DNA from: Magnetococcales bacterium
GTDB taxonomy: Bacteria; Pseudomonadota; Magnetococcia; Magnetococcales; Magnetaquicoccaceae
Length of the DNA: 59,931 bases
NCBI GenBank assembly: GCA_011089965.1
Contig: JAANAU010000021.1
Location: 1 to 59,931 of the forward strand
Reading direction: 5' to 3'
Position numbers and translations under genes: made by a program. Every line of letters begins with the position of its first letter. The first letter of the stretch is position 1. This document shows, in pieces, positions 22,676-29,964 of this stretch. The notes beneath the pieces were generated by a model. The model was not told the DNA's origin. It did no database searches and was given only the letters and a program-made list of their open reading frames with translations.

Positions 22676-23101
22676 TCACTTTGCCGGCGCTTTGGTATTT
22701 GCTTCTGCTGATGGTCCACTCTCCTTCTGCGCCAGTTTACGAATAATGGCGGCATTCCGCTCGGCAAGCTGATCCATCTGTTCATTCACCTTGCGCAACA
22801 AGGCGGTATTGCGCTCCGAAAGCTGCGCATCCCGTTCTGTGGTCATGCGCAACAAAGCAGCCTGCCGGTCGGAGAGCTGACGCATCTGTTCCGTGGTTTT
22901 GCGCAGCAAAGCGGCATTGCGTTCGGAGAGTTGATCCAACTTCTCCTCCATCTGCTTTTCCAACCGGGAGATCCGCTTTTCCAACTGATCCAGGCGTGCA
23001 TCCCGTTCCGGGGCCGATGGTTTGACAACCGGTTTTTCCTTGGCCTTGGCCTTACTGGCCTTGGCTTTCTCTTTCGATTTTGCTCGATCTTTTGGTGCCA
23101 T
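22676..23101 (-). CDS. Coiled-coil protein with four 18-residue repeats
   Basis: The product is 141 residues from ATG 23101 with GGAGGAGG upstream. Residues 4-27 are Lys/Ala-rich (KAKASKAKAKEK), a possible nucleic-acid or membrane-surface tail. Residues 33-56 start a coiled coil (LDQLEKRISRLEKQMEEKL). Then four copies of an 18-residue unit follow (57-74, 75-92, 93-110, 111-125), each like QLSERNAALLRKTTEQMR. An 18-residue period equals one heptad plus one hendecad. There is no signal peptide. The function is unknown; it may be structural. It lies between the HDOD and Cys-rich genes. Confidence 0.75.
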   Translation of the reverse strand: MAPKDRAKSKEKAKASKAKAKEKPVVKPSAPERDARLDQLEKRISRLEKQMEEKLDQLSERNAALLRKTTEQMRQLSDRQAALLRMTTERDAQLSERNTALLRKVNEQMDQLAERNAAIIRKLAQKESGPSAEANTKAPAK

Positions 23102-23199
23102 CTCCTCCTCCAATCATTTGGGGTTTGGTCGTGCGAACGGTCATACTTCCACGAAATACGGCCTACAAAGAAGATTGAATCACAAGGGATGCAATCCAA

Positions 23200-24108
23200 T
23201 CAAGCCTTGACAGAACCGCCGGCATCCATGCCCGAGCGCAACTGCTCCAATACCGGGATCTCCAACCCGAAAAATGCCGCGATCCGCCCATCAACCACGT
23301 TCCAGGTTCGCATGGCTTCACCACTGCAAACGGCTGCGGACAGATACAGAATGGCACGCAATACGAGAGCATACCGCTCCCGCACCCGCACGCCGGGACG
23401 GTTGAAGTCGTCCAGCCGGTGATGGACACGCACCATGTGACACAACGTTTCTGGCATCTGCCAATAACGCATCATGAGATAACCTGCCAGACAATGATTG
23501 GTTCCAAAACGCGCATTTTCTGCATCCACGAGATCCAGCTCTCCCGACTCATCGGTTTGACGACAGAAATTGGCATAATCCGGAAAACCGCGCAGCATGG
23601 CAATCAGACCGCAATCGTGCAACAGACCGATGGCATAGGCTTCATCCGGAGCAACCGCAGGCAGATAACCATTGCGACAATAGGGAGAAACTTCAGGTAG
23701 TTGTTGTGCCAATCGTTCGGCCCGTCTGGCCGCATCGACAGCCCGCAACCGCAAGGTCTGCACCGGCCCATCCCGACTCACCAGGGTTGCGCTCAAAAAC
23801 TGCTCGGAGACTATTGCACGCACCCGATCAAATCCCAACAAGGTTGCTGCCCCATCGATGGAGATCACCTGGCGTTTCCACCCCTTCAGCCGCGTATTGG
23901 CAGCCTGCAACAGCGCAGAGGAGAGCGCCATGTCGGTTCGGATCAACCCGGTCACGACCAGAGGATCCGGGGCAAAGCCGGATTGCGCGCGCATCACCTC
24001 CAGCAACACATCCGGACGCGATGGCATGGACAGATCGCCCAGCAAGGAGTCGGCCCGTGCCAGACGTTTTTTTTCGACCTTTTTCTCTCCGGCAATCATG
24101 ACCGGCAT
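23200..24108 (-). CDS. HDOD-domain protein
   Basis: The product is about 302 residues from ATG 24108 (GGAGGG just upstream); ATG 24123 or 24099 are alternatives. The HDOD domain runs over residues about 25-230: LLGDLSMPSRPDVLLEVM, a helix with IRTDMALSSALLQAAN, ISIDGAATLLGFDRVRAIVS, and YAIGLLHDCGLIAMLRGFPD retaining an HDC pair. HDOD proteins are HD-phosphohydrolase relatives lacking a full metal site and are linked to signalling. No receiver or GGDEF partner domain is attached. Terminal residues AGGSVKA are unremarkable. Confidence 0.8.
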   Translation of the reverse strand: MPVMIAGEKKVEKKRLARADSLLGDLSMPSRPDVLLEVMRAQSGFAPDPLVVTGLIRTDMALSSALLQAANTRLKGWKRQVISIDGAATLLGFDRVRAIVSEQFLSATLVSRDGPVQTLRLRAVDAARRAERLAQQLPEVSPYCRNGYLPAVAPDEAYAIGLLHDCGLIAMLRGFPDYANFCRQTDESGELDLVDAENARFGTNHCLAGYLMMRYWQMPETLCHMVRVHHRLDDFNRPGVRVRERYALVLRAILYLSAAVCSGEAMRTWNVVDGRIAAFFGLEIPVLEQLRSGMDAGGSVKA

Positions 24109-24275
24109 CACCCTCCACGGCATGTTTTGGCTAAGTACACCAGCATAAACGCAATGCCTCCAAAAAGCCATGCCTGAATCATTCTGGCCGCAAGCCGACT
24201 CTTTGACAAGCCGTTTTCCGGCAAATGGAACAGACAAAACTTAATTCATAAACTGTTCCCCAAAAAATCTCAACC

Positions 24276-24304
24276 AAAAGCCGGAGAGCACTGCACTCTC
24301 CGGC
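24276..24304 (-). terminator. Rho-independent terminator after rubrerythrin-like gene
   Basis: On the minus strand GCCGGAGAG (24304-24296) pairs with CTCTCCGGC (24288-24280) around a 7-nt loop and is followed by TTTTGG. It sits 52 nt past the rubrerythrin-like stop. Confidence 0.75.
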
Positions 24305-24355
24305 CCCACTCCCCCAAAAGATTTTTCTCCAGCTCCAATATTTGCACCCGGGACA

Positions 24356-24838
24356 TTACAAACCAGGGCGATCCTCGGCATCCATATCCATGGAACGCAA
24401 ATGCTTGGTCAGCATGCTGGCATGGGTCTTCTCCTGGCGGACCAACTCCAGACAATAGGACTTGACCTCCAGATCGACCACCTCATCGGCCAGTTTGGTA
24501 TAGGTCTGCACAGCCCGTTCTTCAGACTCAATGGCCAAACGCAACACGGCGTGAGCATCACCATTTTCAATCGTTGCCAGAACCTCACCCGCAATGACCG
24601 GATCCGTGGAACTCTCCAACTCTTTCAGATACGCAGCCATATCCAACCCTTCGCTGCACGGGGTGTTTTTCAACTTGTCCACAAGTTCATTGGCATGATC
24701 ATCTTCCATGCCGCCCAGTTCGATAAACAGCATTCTGGCTTCATCATCTTTGGTCATTTCAGCCGCCTTGGTAAAAAAGGCGGAGGCGTAGATTTCATTA
24801 CGCAATGCCTGCTTGATGAGATCGGTAACTGTTTCCAT
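24356..24838 (-). CDS. Rubrerythrin-like ferritin-fold protein
   Basis: The product is 160 residues from ATG 24838, with AAGGAG upstream. Four helices carry the di-iron ligands in order: ALRNEIYASAFF, then GGMEDDHANEL (E-x-x-H), AIESEERAVQTYTKL and LVRQEKTHASML (E-x-x-H). The rubredoxin-like Cys4 domain of full rubrerythrins is absent, so it is a short erythrin/DUF2202-like type. It is likely a cytosolic di-iron protein for peroxide or iron handling. It is transcribed alone, with a terminator behind it, and lies divergent to amrS. Confidence 0.85.
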   Translation of the reverse strand: METVTDLIKQALRNEIYASAFFTKAAEMTKDDEARMLFIELGGMEDDHANELVDKLKNTPCSEGLDMAAYLKELESSTDPVIAGEVLATIENGDAHAVLRLAIESEERAVQTYTKLADEVVDLEVKSYCLELVRQEKTHASMLTKHLRSMDMDAEDRPGL

Positions 24839-24991
24839 GAATGACTCCTTTGACCGAAAAGATAGTCTTTGGGCACCGCCGGGACACTCCCGCAACGGTT
24901 CGTCCTTCATTAAGGCACAGATCGGATATGAATTCAATGCTTCCTCCGGTATGATGGTTTTGGTCCACTCACTCTCTGTTGGAGAACAACC

Positions 24992-26062
24992 ATGACCCCA
25001 GCCCGTTATTGGCGTCTTCTTGATTCAGGAAAACTGGTCTGCGAACTCTGTCCGCGCCGCTGCGAACTGAACGATGGACAGAGGGGATTCTGTTTTGTAC
25101 GGGCACGACAGGGGGAACAACTGGTGTTGACCACGTATGGACGTTCCAGCGGATTCTGCGTGGATCCTATCGAGAAAAAACCCCTGAATCACTACCATCC
25201 CGGCACTTCGGTTCTGTCATTTGGCACGGCAGGGTGCAATCTGGCCTGCAAATTCTGCCAGAATTGGGATATCAGCAAATCCCGTCATATGGAACGGATC
25301 GCCGATTACGCCTCGCCCGAGGCCATTGCCTTGGCTGCCAGGCAACACGGTTGCCACAGCGTGGCCTACACCTACAATGATCCGGTGATCTTTGCCGAGT
25401 ATGCCGTGGATACGGCCAGCGCCTGCCGGGAGTTGGGAGTGGAATCCGTGGCCGTGACTGCCGGATACATGGAGCTGGAGCCTGCGGCCTGGTTCTTTTC
25501 CCACATGGACGCAGCCAATGTGGATCTGAAATCCTTTTCCGAGACCTTCTACCGCAAACTGACCGGCGGCCATCTGCAACCGGTTCTGGAACTGTTGCAA
25601 TATCTGGCGTGTGAAACCCAGGTGTGGGTGGAGTTGACCACGTTATTGATTCCGGATTGCAATGATTCGGAGGCCGAATTGCAGGCTTTGACCCAGTGGG
25701 TCGTCACCGAAATGGGATCAGATGTCCCGATCCACTTTACGGCGTTTCATCCAGACTGGCAGATGCGCGATCTGCCGCGCACCCCGACCGAGACCTTGTT
25801 GCGTGCCCGGGCGATAGCCCTGGCCAATGGGATGAAATTCGCCTATGTAGGCAATGTCCAGGATGGACACGGTGGCAGCACCTGGTGTCCGGGATGCGGT
25901 CAACTGCTGATCGAGCGGTACGGTTACACCCTGAGACAGTGGGCGTTGACCCCGGATGGCCGTTGCCGTGTCTGTGCCATGCCGATTCCTGGCCGGTTTG
26001 CGGGGGCACCCGGCGGATGGGGCGCACGCCGATTACCGGTTCAAATCGCTCCACACCTCTGA
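24992..26062 (+). CDS. amrS: AmmeMemoRadiSam-system radical SAM enzyme
   Basis: The product is 356 residues. An N-terminal four-Cys knuckle (LVCELCPRRCELNDGQRGFC) and the radical SAM motif CNLACKFCQNWDIS define the AmrS family. Further marks are VAYTYNDPVIFAEY, ANVDLKSFSETFY and HFTAFHPDW. A C-terminal Zn-like knuckle CPGCG...CRVCAMP follows. Partners AMMECR1 (AmrA) and Memo (AmrB) are not in the window. The reaction is unresolved in the literature as I know it. ATG 24992 follows GGAGAACAACC. Confidence 0.9.
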   Translation: MTPARYWRLLDSGKLVCELCPRRCELNDGQRGFCFVRARQGEQLVLTTYGRSSGFCVDPIEKKPLNHYHPGTSVLSFGTAGCNLACKFCQNWDISKSRHMERIADYASPEAIALAARQHGCHSVAYTYNDPVIFAEYAVDTASACRELGVESVAVTAGYMELEPAAWFFSHMDAANVDLKSFSETFYRKLTGGHLQPVLELLQYLACETQVWVELTTLLIPDCNDSEAELQALTQWVVTEMGSDVPIHFTAFHPDWQMRDLPRTPTETLLRARAIALANGMKFAYVGNVQDGHGGSTWCPGCGQLLIERYGYTLRQWALTPDGRCRVCAMPIPGRFAGAPGGWGARRLPVQIAPHL

Positions 26063-26090
26063 CCCGATCCGCGGGCAAACATGGCGACAG

Positions 26091-27425
26091 TCATGATACG
26101 GGCGGCTTAAAATCTTTAAAAAAGCTTGCGAAATCAGGAATTTCAGGAGCTTTTGGCGGTGCAATGCGCAGCGCAAACCACAACGCATACAATGACATGG
26201 CACCGATCACCATCAAACCGCCCCCCCCCACACGCACCAACAGATCCGACCCGGTGACAACCGCTGCCACCAAAACCACCACACTGCCGACAACCACCCA
26301 CACCTGACCATTGACGATTCTCAGCGGCGACAGATCATCCATCATGGGGATTTCCACCAGACCCGCCAGATTGCTGAAACGGTGGAACCACACCAAAAAG
26401 GGAATGATCTTGTGCAGCATACCGATCATCACCGGAGTGACCCAACCGAGCACAAAAAGAATTCCAAACAGATAACGTCCCTCCACCCAGTCGTTGCCAG
26501 ACCAACTGGCCAGCAACAGCAAGGCCAGCACGGCACAGGCATAACCAAACAGCCACAAACGCAGAGTGGCATCGACCAGACGGCGTTTCCTCTGACGCAT
26601 CATCTGACGGATTTCAACCGCATACCAGAAGAGTGCCGCAATCCCCGGCAAAGCGGCAGCCAGGGCGTGCCAGGGGTGATCCACTCCGGATATCCACAGC
26701 ATGACCGGTACGGCACCCAATGCCAAGGCAAGTCCGGTCAGGATGCGCGGCGCGCTCCGGACCGGAAAGGGTGGAGTCATATAAAACATCGGCAACACCT
26801 GGAAAGATACGCCGATGATCAACACCCCCATGGTCCCGATCAATCCCCAGAGAAGATGGATGGCCACCAGAATGCGACGGTCAAAGTCGATGAATCCACC
26901 AGCATGTTCTCCCAGAAACAACGCGCCCAGCAACAAGGTGCCCACAAAGGCCAGCATGGCCAGACGCATGCCATGGACAGTCGGATGTTTGGCTGGGGCC
27001 TTGACCAAAGCCACACCAATGGGTACAACAAAGGCGACTCCCGCCACTAACAAGAATCCCAAGGCGATCCACAGCAGCGTCGGCAGCACCGGATCGTGAC
27101 TCAACCCGAAAAAAAACAGCCCCACCCCCAGGGTGAGCAGACCATGCACCCAGGGCACCAGGCCTGGCCAGGGGACCGGAATGCCTGCCAACACCGGGAT
27201 CATCTGGATCATGGCACCACACACCACCATAAACATCCATCCCAAGAGGATCAAATGGAGGGTTGCCACTGTCAAAGGGAACAAAGGGGCGAGCAGCAGT
27301 TCCTCTCCCTGAAGCAGCAGCACTGCTCCGGCCAACATCAGAAAGAGCGGTCCCGTACCAAAAAAGCGGAACGGCAGATGCAAAGGAGGGGCCTGGTCAA
27401 TGCGCAATCCAACAGTAGGCAACAT
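26091..27425 (-). CDS. 12-TM heme-copper oxidase subunit I/NnrS-like membrane protein
   Basis: The product is about 444 residues with roughly twelve hydrophobic helices. His-containing helices LHLILLGWMFMVV, HLLWGLIGTMGVL and MLHKIIPFLVWFHRFSN resemble those of subunit I-like and NnrS-like proteins that bind haem, and GAMIQMIPVLAGIPV is a typical loop. There is no obvious copper-site His-His pair. NnrS-type proteins protect against nitric oxide. The start is uncertain; ATG 27425 is chosen, and 27503 is possible, but that would place the frame over the FNR box. It is divergent from the hemerythrin gene, with which it shares the 182-nt control region. Confidence 0.72.
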   Translation of the reverse strand: MLPTVGLRIDQAPPLHLPFRFFGTGPLFLMLAGAVLLLQGEELLLAPLFPLTVATLHLILLGWMFMVVCGAMIQMIPVLAGIPVPWPGLVPWVHGLLTLGVGLFFFGLSHDPVLPTLLWIALGFLLVAGVAFVVPIGVALVKAPAKHPTVHGMRLAMLAFVGTLLLGALFLGEHAGGFIDFDRRILVAIHLLWGLIGTMGVLIIGVSFQVLPMFYMTPPFPVRSAPRILTGLALALGAVPVMLWISGVDHPWHALAAALPGIAALFWYAVEIRQMMRQRKRRLVDATLRLWLFGYACAVLALLLLASWSGNDWVEGRYLFGILFVLGWVTPVMIGMLHKIIPFLVWFHRFSNLAGLVEIPMMDDLSPLRIVNGQVWVVVGSVVVLVAAVVTGSDLLVRVGGGGLMVIGAMSLYALWFALRIAPPKAPEIPDFASFFKDFKPPVS

Positions 27426-27494
27426 GGTAACGAAATCTTTTTTGGGAATGAGGTGAACGAAACCAACACTTTTTTTGATCCACAGCCATGCGAA

Positions 27495-27536
27495 TTGATG
27501 CATATCAAGGCATTCAAATATACACCCGCATTATCT
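27495..27536 (+). promoter_or_regulatory. FNR/DNR box and class II promoter
   Basis: TTGAT-GCAT-ATCAA (27495-27508) is a perfect FNR/DNR/ANR palindrome centred at 27501.5. TTATCT (27531-27536) fits a -10; with a start at about 27543 the box is centred at -41.5, the classical activation position. The hemerythrin gene begins 65 nt further on. The box may also affect the leftward membrane-protein gene. Binding is inferred from the motif. Confidence 0.72.
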
Positions 27537-27607
27537 TGGATGCACGTGGCATGCATACATGATGGTCACAGTGACCCTTTGGAACATCTCTATCACAAGG
27601 ACACGAT

Positions 27608-28276
27608 ATGAACAATACGGTTTTGGATCTGACAGGGTTGAATCCGGCAGCTCGGGAAGAACGTTTGACCTCTGCCTTTGCACAACTTCTGGCCGGTGCC
27701 TCTCTGGAGGCAGGCAGCGATCACGATCCTTCTGACCTGCTGACCGCTTTTCAGAGTCGCTTTTGGGGCAGTTACGACTGGCATCCGCTGGAGAACGGTC
27801 CCCCTGCCTGGCGCTTTGTCCTGCACCGTGTGGCCCAGGCTGGTCCGCGCGGGATTGGGGCCTTCATGACCTTTGATCATGATCGGTGTGACGAACTGTA
27901 CGCCGCTTTGGAAAATGCCGCCCACGCCGGTGATCTGGAGACGACCCGTTCTTTATTCGGAGCCTTTGAGACCGGCATGACCCACCACTTCAACATGGAA
28001 GAGCAACGGTTTTTCCCAGCCTTTGAACAGGCGACCGGCATGACCCAGGGACCGACCACGGTGATGCGCATGGAGCATCGACAGATGCTCGGGGTGATCG
28101 CGCAGATGAAACAGGCGCTCCAGCAGAACGATACCGCAGCCGTGGCACGCGCGGGCAGCACACTGATGGTTTTGATGCGGCAACACAACATCAAAGAAGA
28201 ACAGATGCTTTATCCCATGGGGGACATGCATCTTGGGGATGTGCAGCCTTTGTTGAAGAGCATGCAGGCCCTCTGA
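27608..28276 (+). CDS. DUF2249-hemerythrin fusion protein
   Basis: The product is 222 residues. The N-terminal about 70 residues follow DUF2249 (VLDLTGLNPAAREERLTSAF, then YDWHPLENGPPAWRFVLHRV). The C-terminal about 145 residues form a hemerythrin-like four-helix bundle with ligands in MTFDHDRCDELY, FETGMTHHFNMEEQRFFPAF, MRMEHRQMLGVI and MRQHNIKEEQMLYPMGD. Di-iron HHE proteins of this layout are linked to NO stress and Fe-S repair. The promoter carries a perfect FNR-type box, so expression under low oxygen or NO is expected. An ATG with AAGGACACGAT upstream begins it. Confidence 0.88.
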   Translation: MNNTVLDLTGLNPAAREERLTSAFAQLLAGASLEAGSDHDPSDLLTAFQSRFWGSYDWHPLENGPPAWRFVLHRVAQAGPRGIGAFMTFDHDRCDELYAALENAAHAGDLETTRSLFGAFETGMTHHFNMEEQRFFPAFEQATGMTQGPTTVMRMEHRQMLGVIAQMKQALQQNDTAAVARAGSTLMVLMRQHNIKEEQMLYPMGDMHLGDVQPLLKSMQAL

Positions 28277-28288
28277 CCCTTGAACTAC

Positions 28289-28312
28289 CGCGTCCAGCCG
28301 ACACTGGACGCG
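28289..28312. terminator. Hairpin between convergent genes
   Basis: CGCGTCCAG (28289-28297) and CTGGACGCG (28304-28312) make a 9-bp stem with a 6-nt loop in the 61-nt gap between the hemerythrin and RR-MBL stops. There is no T run on either side, so it would be a weak or bidirectional terminator. Confidence 0.5.
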
Positions 28313-28337
28313 GGATACATTGTATCACCGACCTCAC

Positions 28338-29570
28338 TCAAATCCGGAAACAGGCACCTTCGGCTGGGGCCAGGCAGAGGAGTGAGGGATGGACGGCCTG
28401 AAGCATCGCGGTCGCAGCGCGCTCTTTGGCAGCAATGGCGGCATCATCCTGATCCGGATCGTGATGGAACAGATGCAACGCCTTGACCTGGGCCTGATGG
28501 GCCAACGCCACCACTGCCGAGATGGACGAATGGCCCCAATGGATGCGACTGGTATACTCTTTGTCCGTATAGGTGGCATCGATGATCAAGACATCCGTAC
28601 CACGCACGAACTCTGCCAGTTTACTCACATAATGAGCACTGTAATAGGCACTCTCTTTGGGATAGAGTTCATTGTCGGTGATATAACAAACAGAGCGATC
28701 CCGATACTCGACCCGGTAACCCAAACAGTTGCCCGGATGGTTCAAGAGCATGGTGCGCATGAGGATGCGATCTGAAATCGAAAAAACCTCCTCATGGAGG
28801 TTGCGGAAATAGACACGGGCCGCGAATTCACTGATCTTGATCGGAAAATAGACCCCGTCCATCTGGGCTGCGATCAACTCGCGCATATCGATGTCCCCAT
28901 GGGAGGCCCCGCAGATCTCGAATTCATTCCCCTGCTGATACAGGGGTCGAAAAAACGGCAAGGCATTGATATGATCCCAATGGGGATGAGAGATAAAAAT
29001 CTTGGCCTCCTGACGTACACGCTTCTGGGCCACCAGGTGATCGGAGAGCCGTTTGATCCCGCTGCCTGCATCGAAGATCAACAGCTCACCCCGTGGAAAC
29101 TCCAGGGTAACACAAGAGGTATTGCCCCCATAGTGCAGCGCCTTGGTTCCAGAGACCGGCAACGTTCCGCGTACCCCCCAATAACGCAACACGATGGCAT
29201 CGGCGATGATCTCCTGAAGGACGGCCACAAAGGTAGCCGGATCGACCGGTTTGACCAGATAGCCATCCACTCCAAAGGCATACGCCCGTTCCCGGTCATA
29301 GTCAAACTGCTTGCCCGAGACAATGACCACCTTCAAGTTGCTCAAGCGTGGATCGCTGCGCAGTTTCTGGAGCAAGGCCATGCCATCCAGACCCGGCATC
29401 ATGATGTCCAGAATCACGCAATCCACCGGCTGCTCCAAAAGCAGCTCCAATGCCTGAGTACTCGACGTGGTCGCAATGACCCGATGGCCTGCCCCTTCCA
29501 AAAGCCCGCCCTGGAACTGAATGGCGAACGGGTCATCATCCACCATGAAAAAGGTCAATGGTTTGGACAT
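28338..29570 (-). CDS. Response regulator fused to metallo-beta-lactamase-fold hydrolase
   Basis: The product is 410 residues from ATG 29570, with AAGGAG 6 nt upstream. The receiver domain (residues about 5-120) has FMVDDDPFA, phospho-Asp in ILDIMMPGLDG, Ser in VIVSGK and Lys in LVKPVD. The MBL domain (about 130-410) begins RYWGVRGTLPVSG and LHYGGNTSCV, as in class II-PDE-like MBL proteins. Its metal motif is SHPHWDHI (HxHxDH), with later ligands in LNHPGNCLG, ITDNELYP and LFHHDPDQDD. Phosphorylation probably gates a phosphodiesterase or ribonuclease-like activity. No DNA-binding output is present. It follows an 81-aa gene by 63 nt. Confidence 0.88.
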   Translation of the reverse strand: MSKPLTFFMVDDDPFAIQFQGGLLEGAGHRVIATTSSTQALELLLEQPVDCVILDIMMPGLDGMALLQKLRSDPRLSNLKVVIVSGKQFDYDRERAYAFGVDGYLVKPVDPATFVAVLQEIIADAIVLRYWGVRGTLPVSGTKALHYGGNTSCVTLEFPRGELLIFDAGSGIKRLSDHLVAQKRVRQEAKIFISHPHWDHINALPFFRPLYQQGNEFEICGASHGDIDMRELIAAQMDGVYFPIKISEFAARVYFRNLHEEVFSISDRILMRTMLLNHPGNCLGYRVEYRDRSVCYITDNELYPKESAYYSAHYVSKLAEFVRGTDVLIIDATYTDKEYTSRIHWGHSSISAVVALAHQAQVKALHLFHHDPDQDDAAIAAKERAATAMLQAVHPSLLCLAPAEGACFRI

Positions 29571-29633
29571 GCGCACTCCTTATCGTTTCCGTGGTTGCCT
29601 GACCAGAAACCCAAGGTGCGCCTGGCCAAGTCG

Positions 29634-29879
29634 TTACGCCATGATCCGTTCCAATGGCAGGGTGCGCACCCGGTCCACATTCGGGGCCGAAGCGCGGCGG
29701 CGCACTCCATCCGCCCGCCTGCCCCCTCTCCAGAGGGATTCAGGCGTGATATCCAATACCACGACTCCCAGGGCCGGGTCCAGTTGCTCCAGCCTGGCAA
29801 GCAACTCGGTTTTGCGCTGCTGATCCATCAGCAAGCCACGCACTCTTCTTCCGTCAAACAACTCCACAACGTACTTCAT
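29634..29879 (-). CDS. Hypothetical protein (81 aa)
   Basis: ATG 29879 (MKYVVELFDGRRVRGLLMDQ) has GGAGG 6 nt upstream. The N-terminal half resembles a small beta-hairpin domain, and the C-terminal half is Arg-rich (WRGGRRADGVRRRASAPN). It lies 63 nt ahead of the RR-MBL gene and may be co-transcribed. No family is recognised. Confidence 0.55.
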   Translation of the reverse strand: MKYVVELFDGRRVRGLLMDQQRKTELLARLEQLDPALGVVVLDITPESLWRGGRRADGVRRRASAPNVDRVRTLPLERIMA

Positions 29880-29964
29880 GGTCAACCTCCACCACCACGC
29901 ACAAAGGCCAATCAGACAATCCAGCCCTTAGCTTGATGCATGTTCCATGCCAAATACTGTGGAG

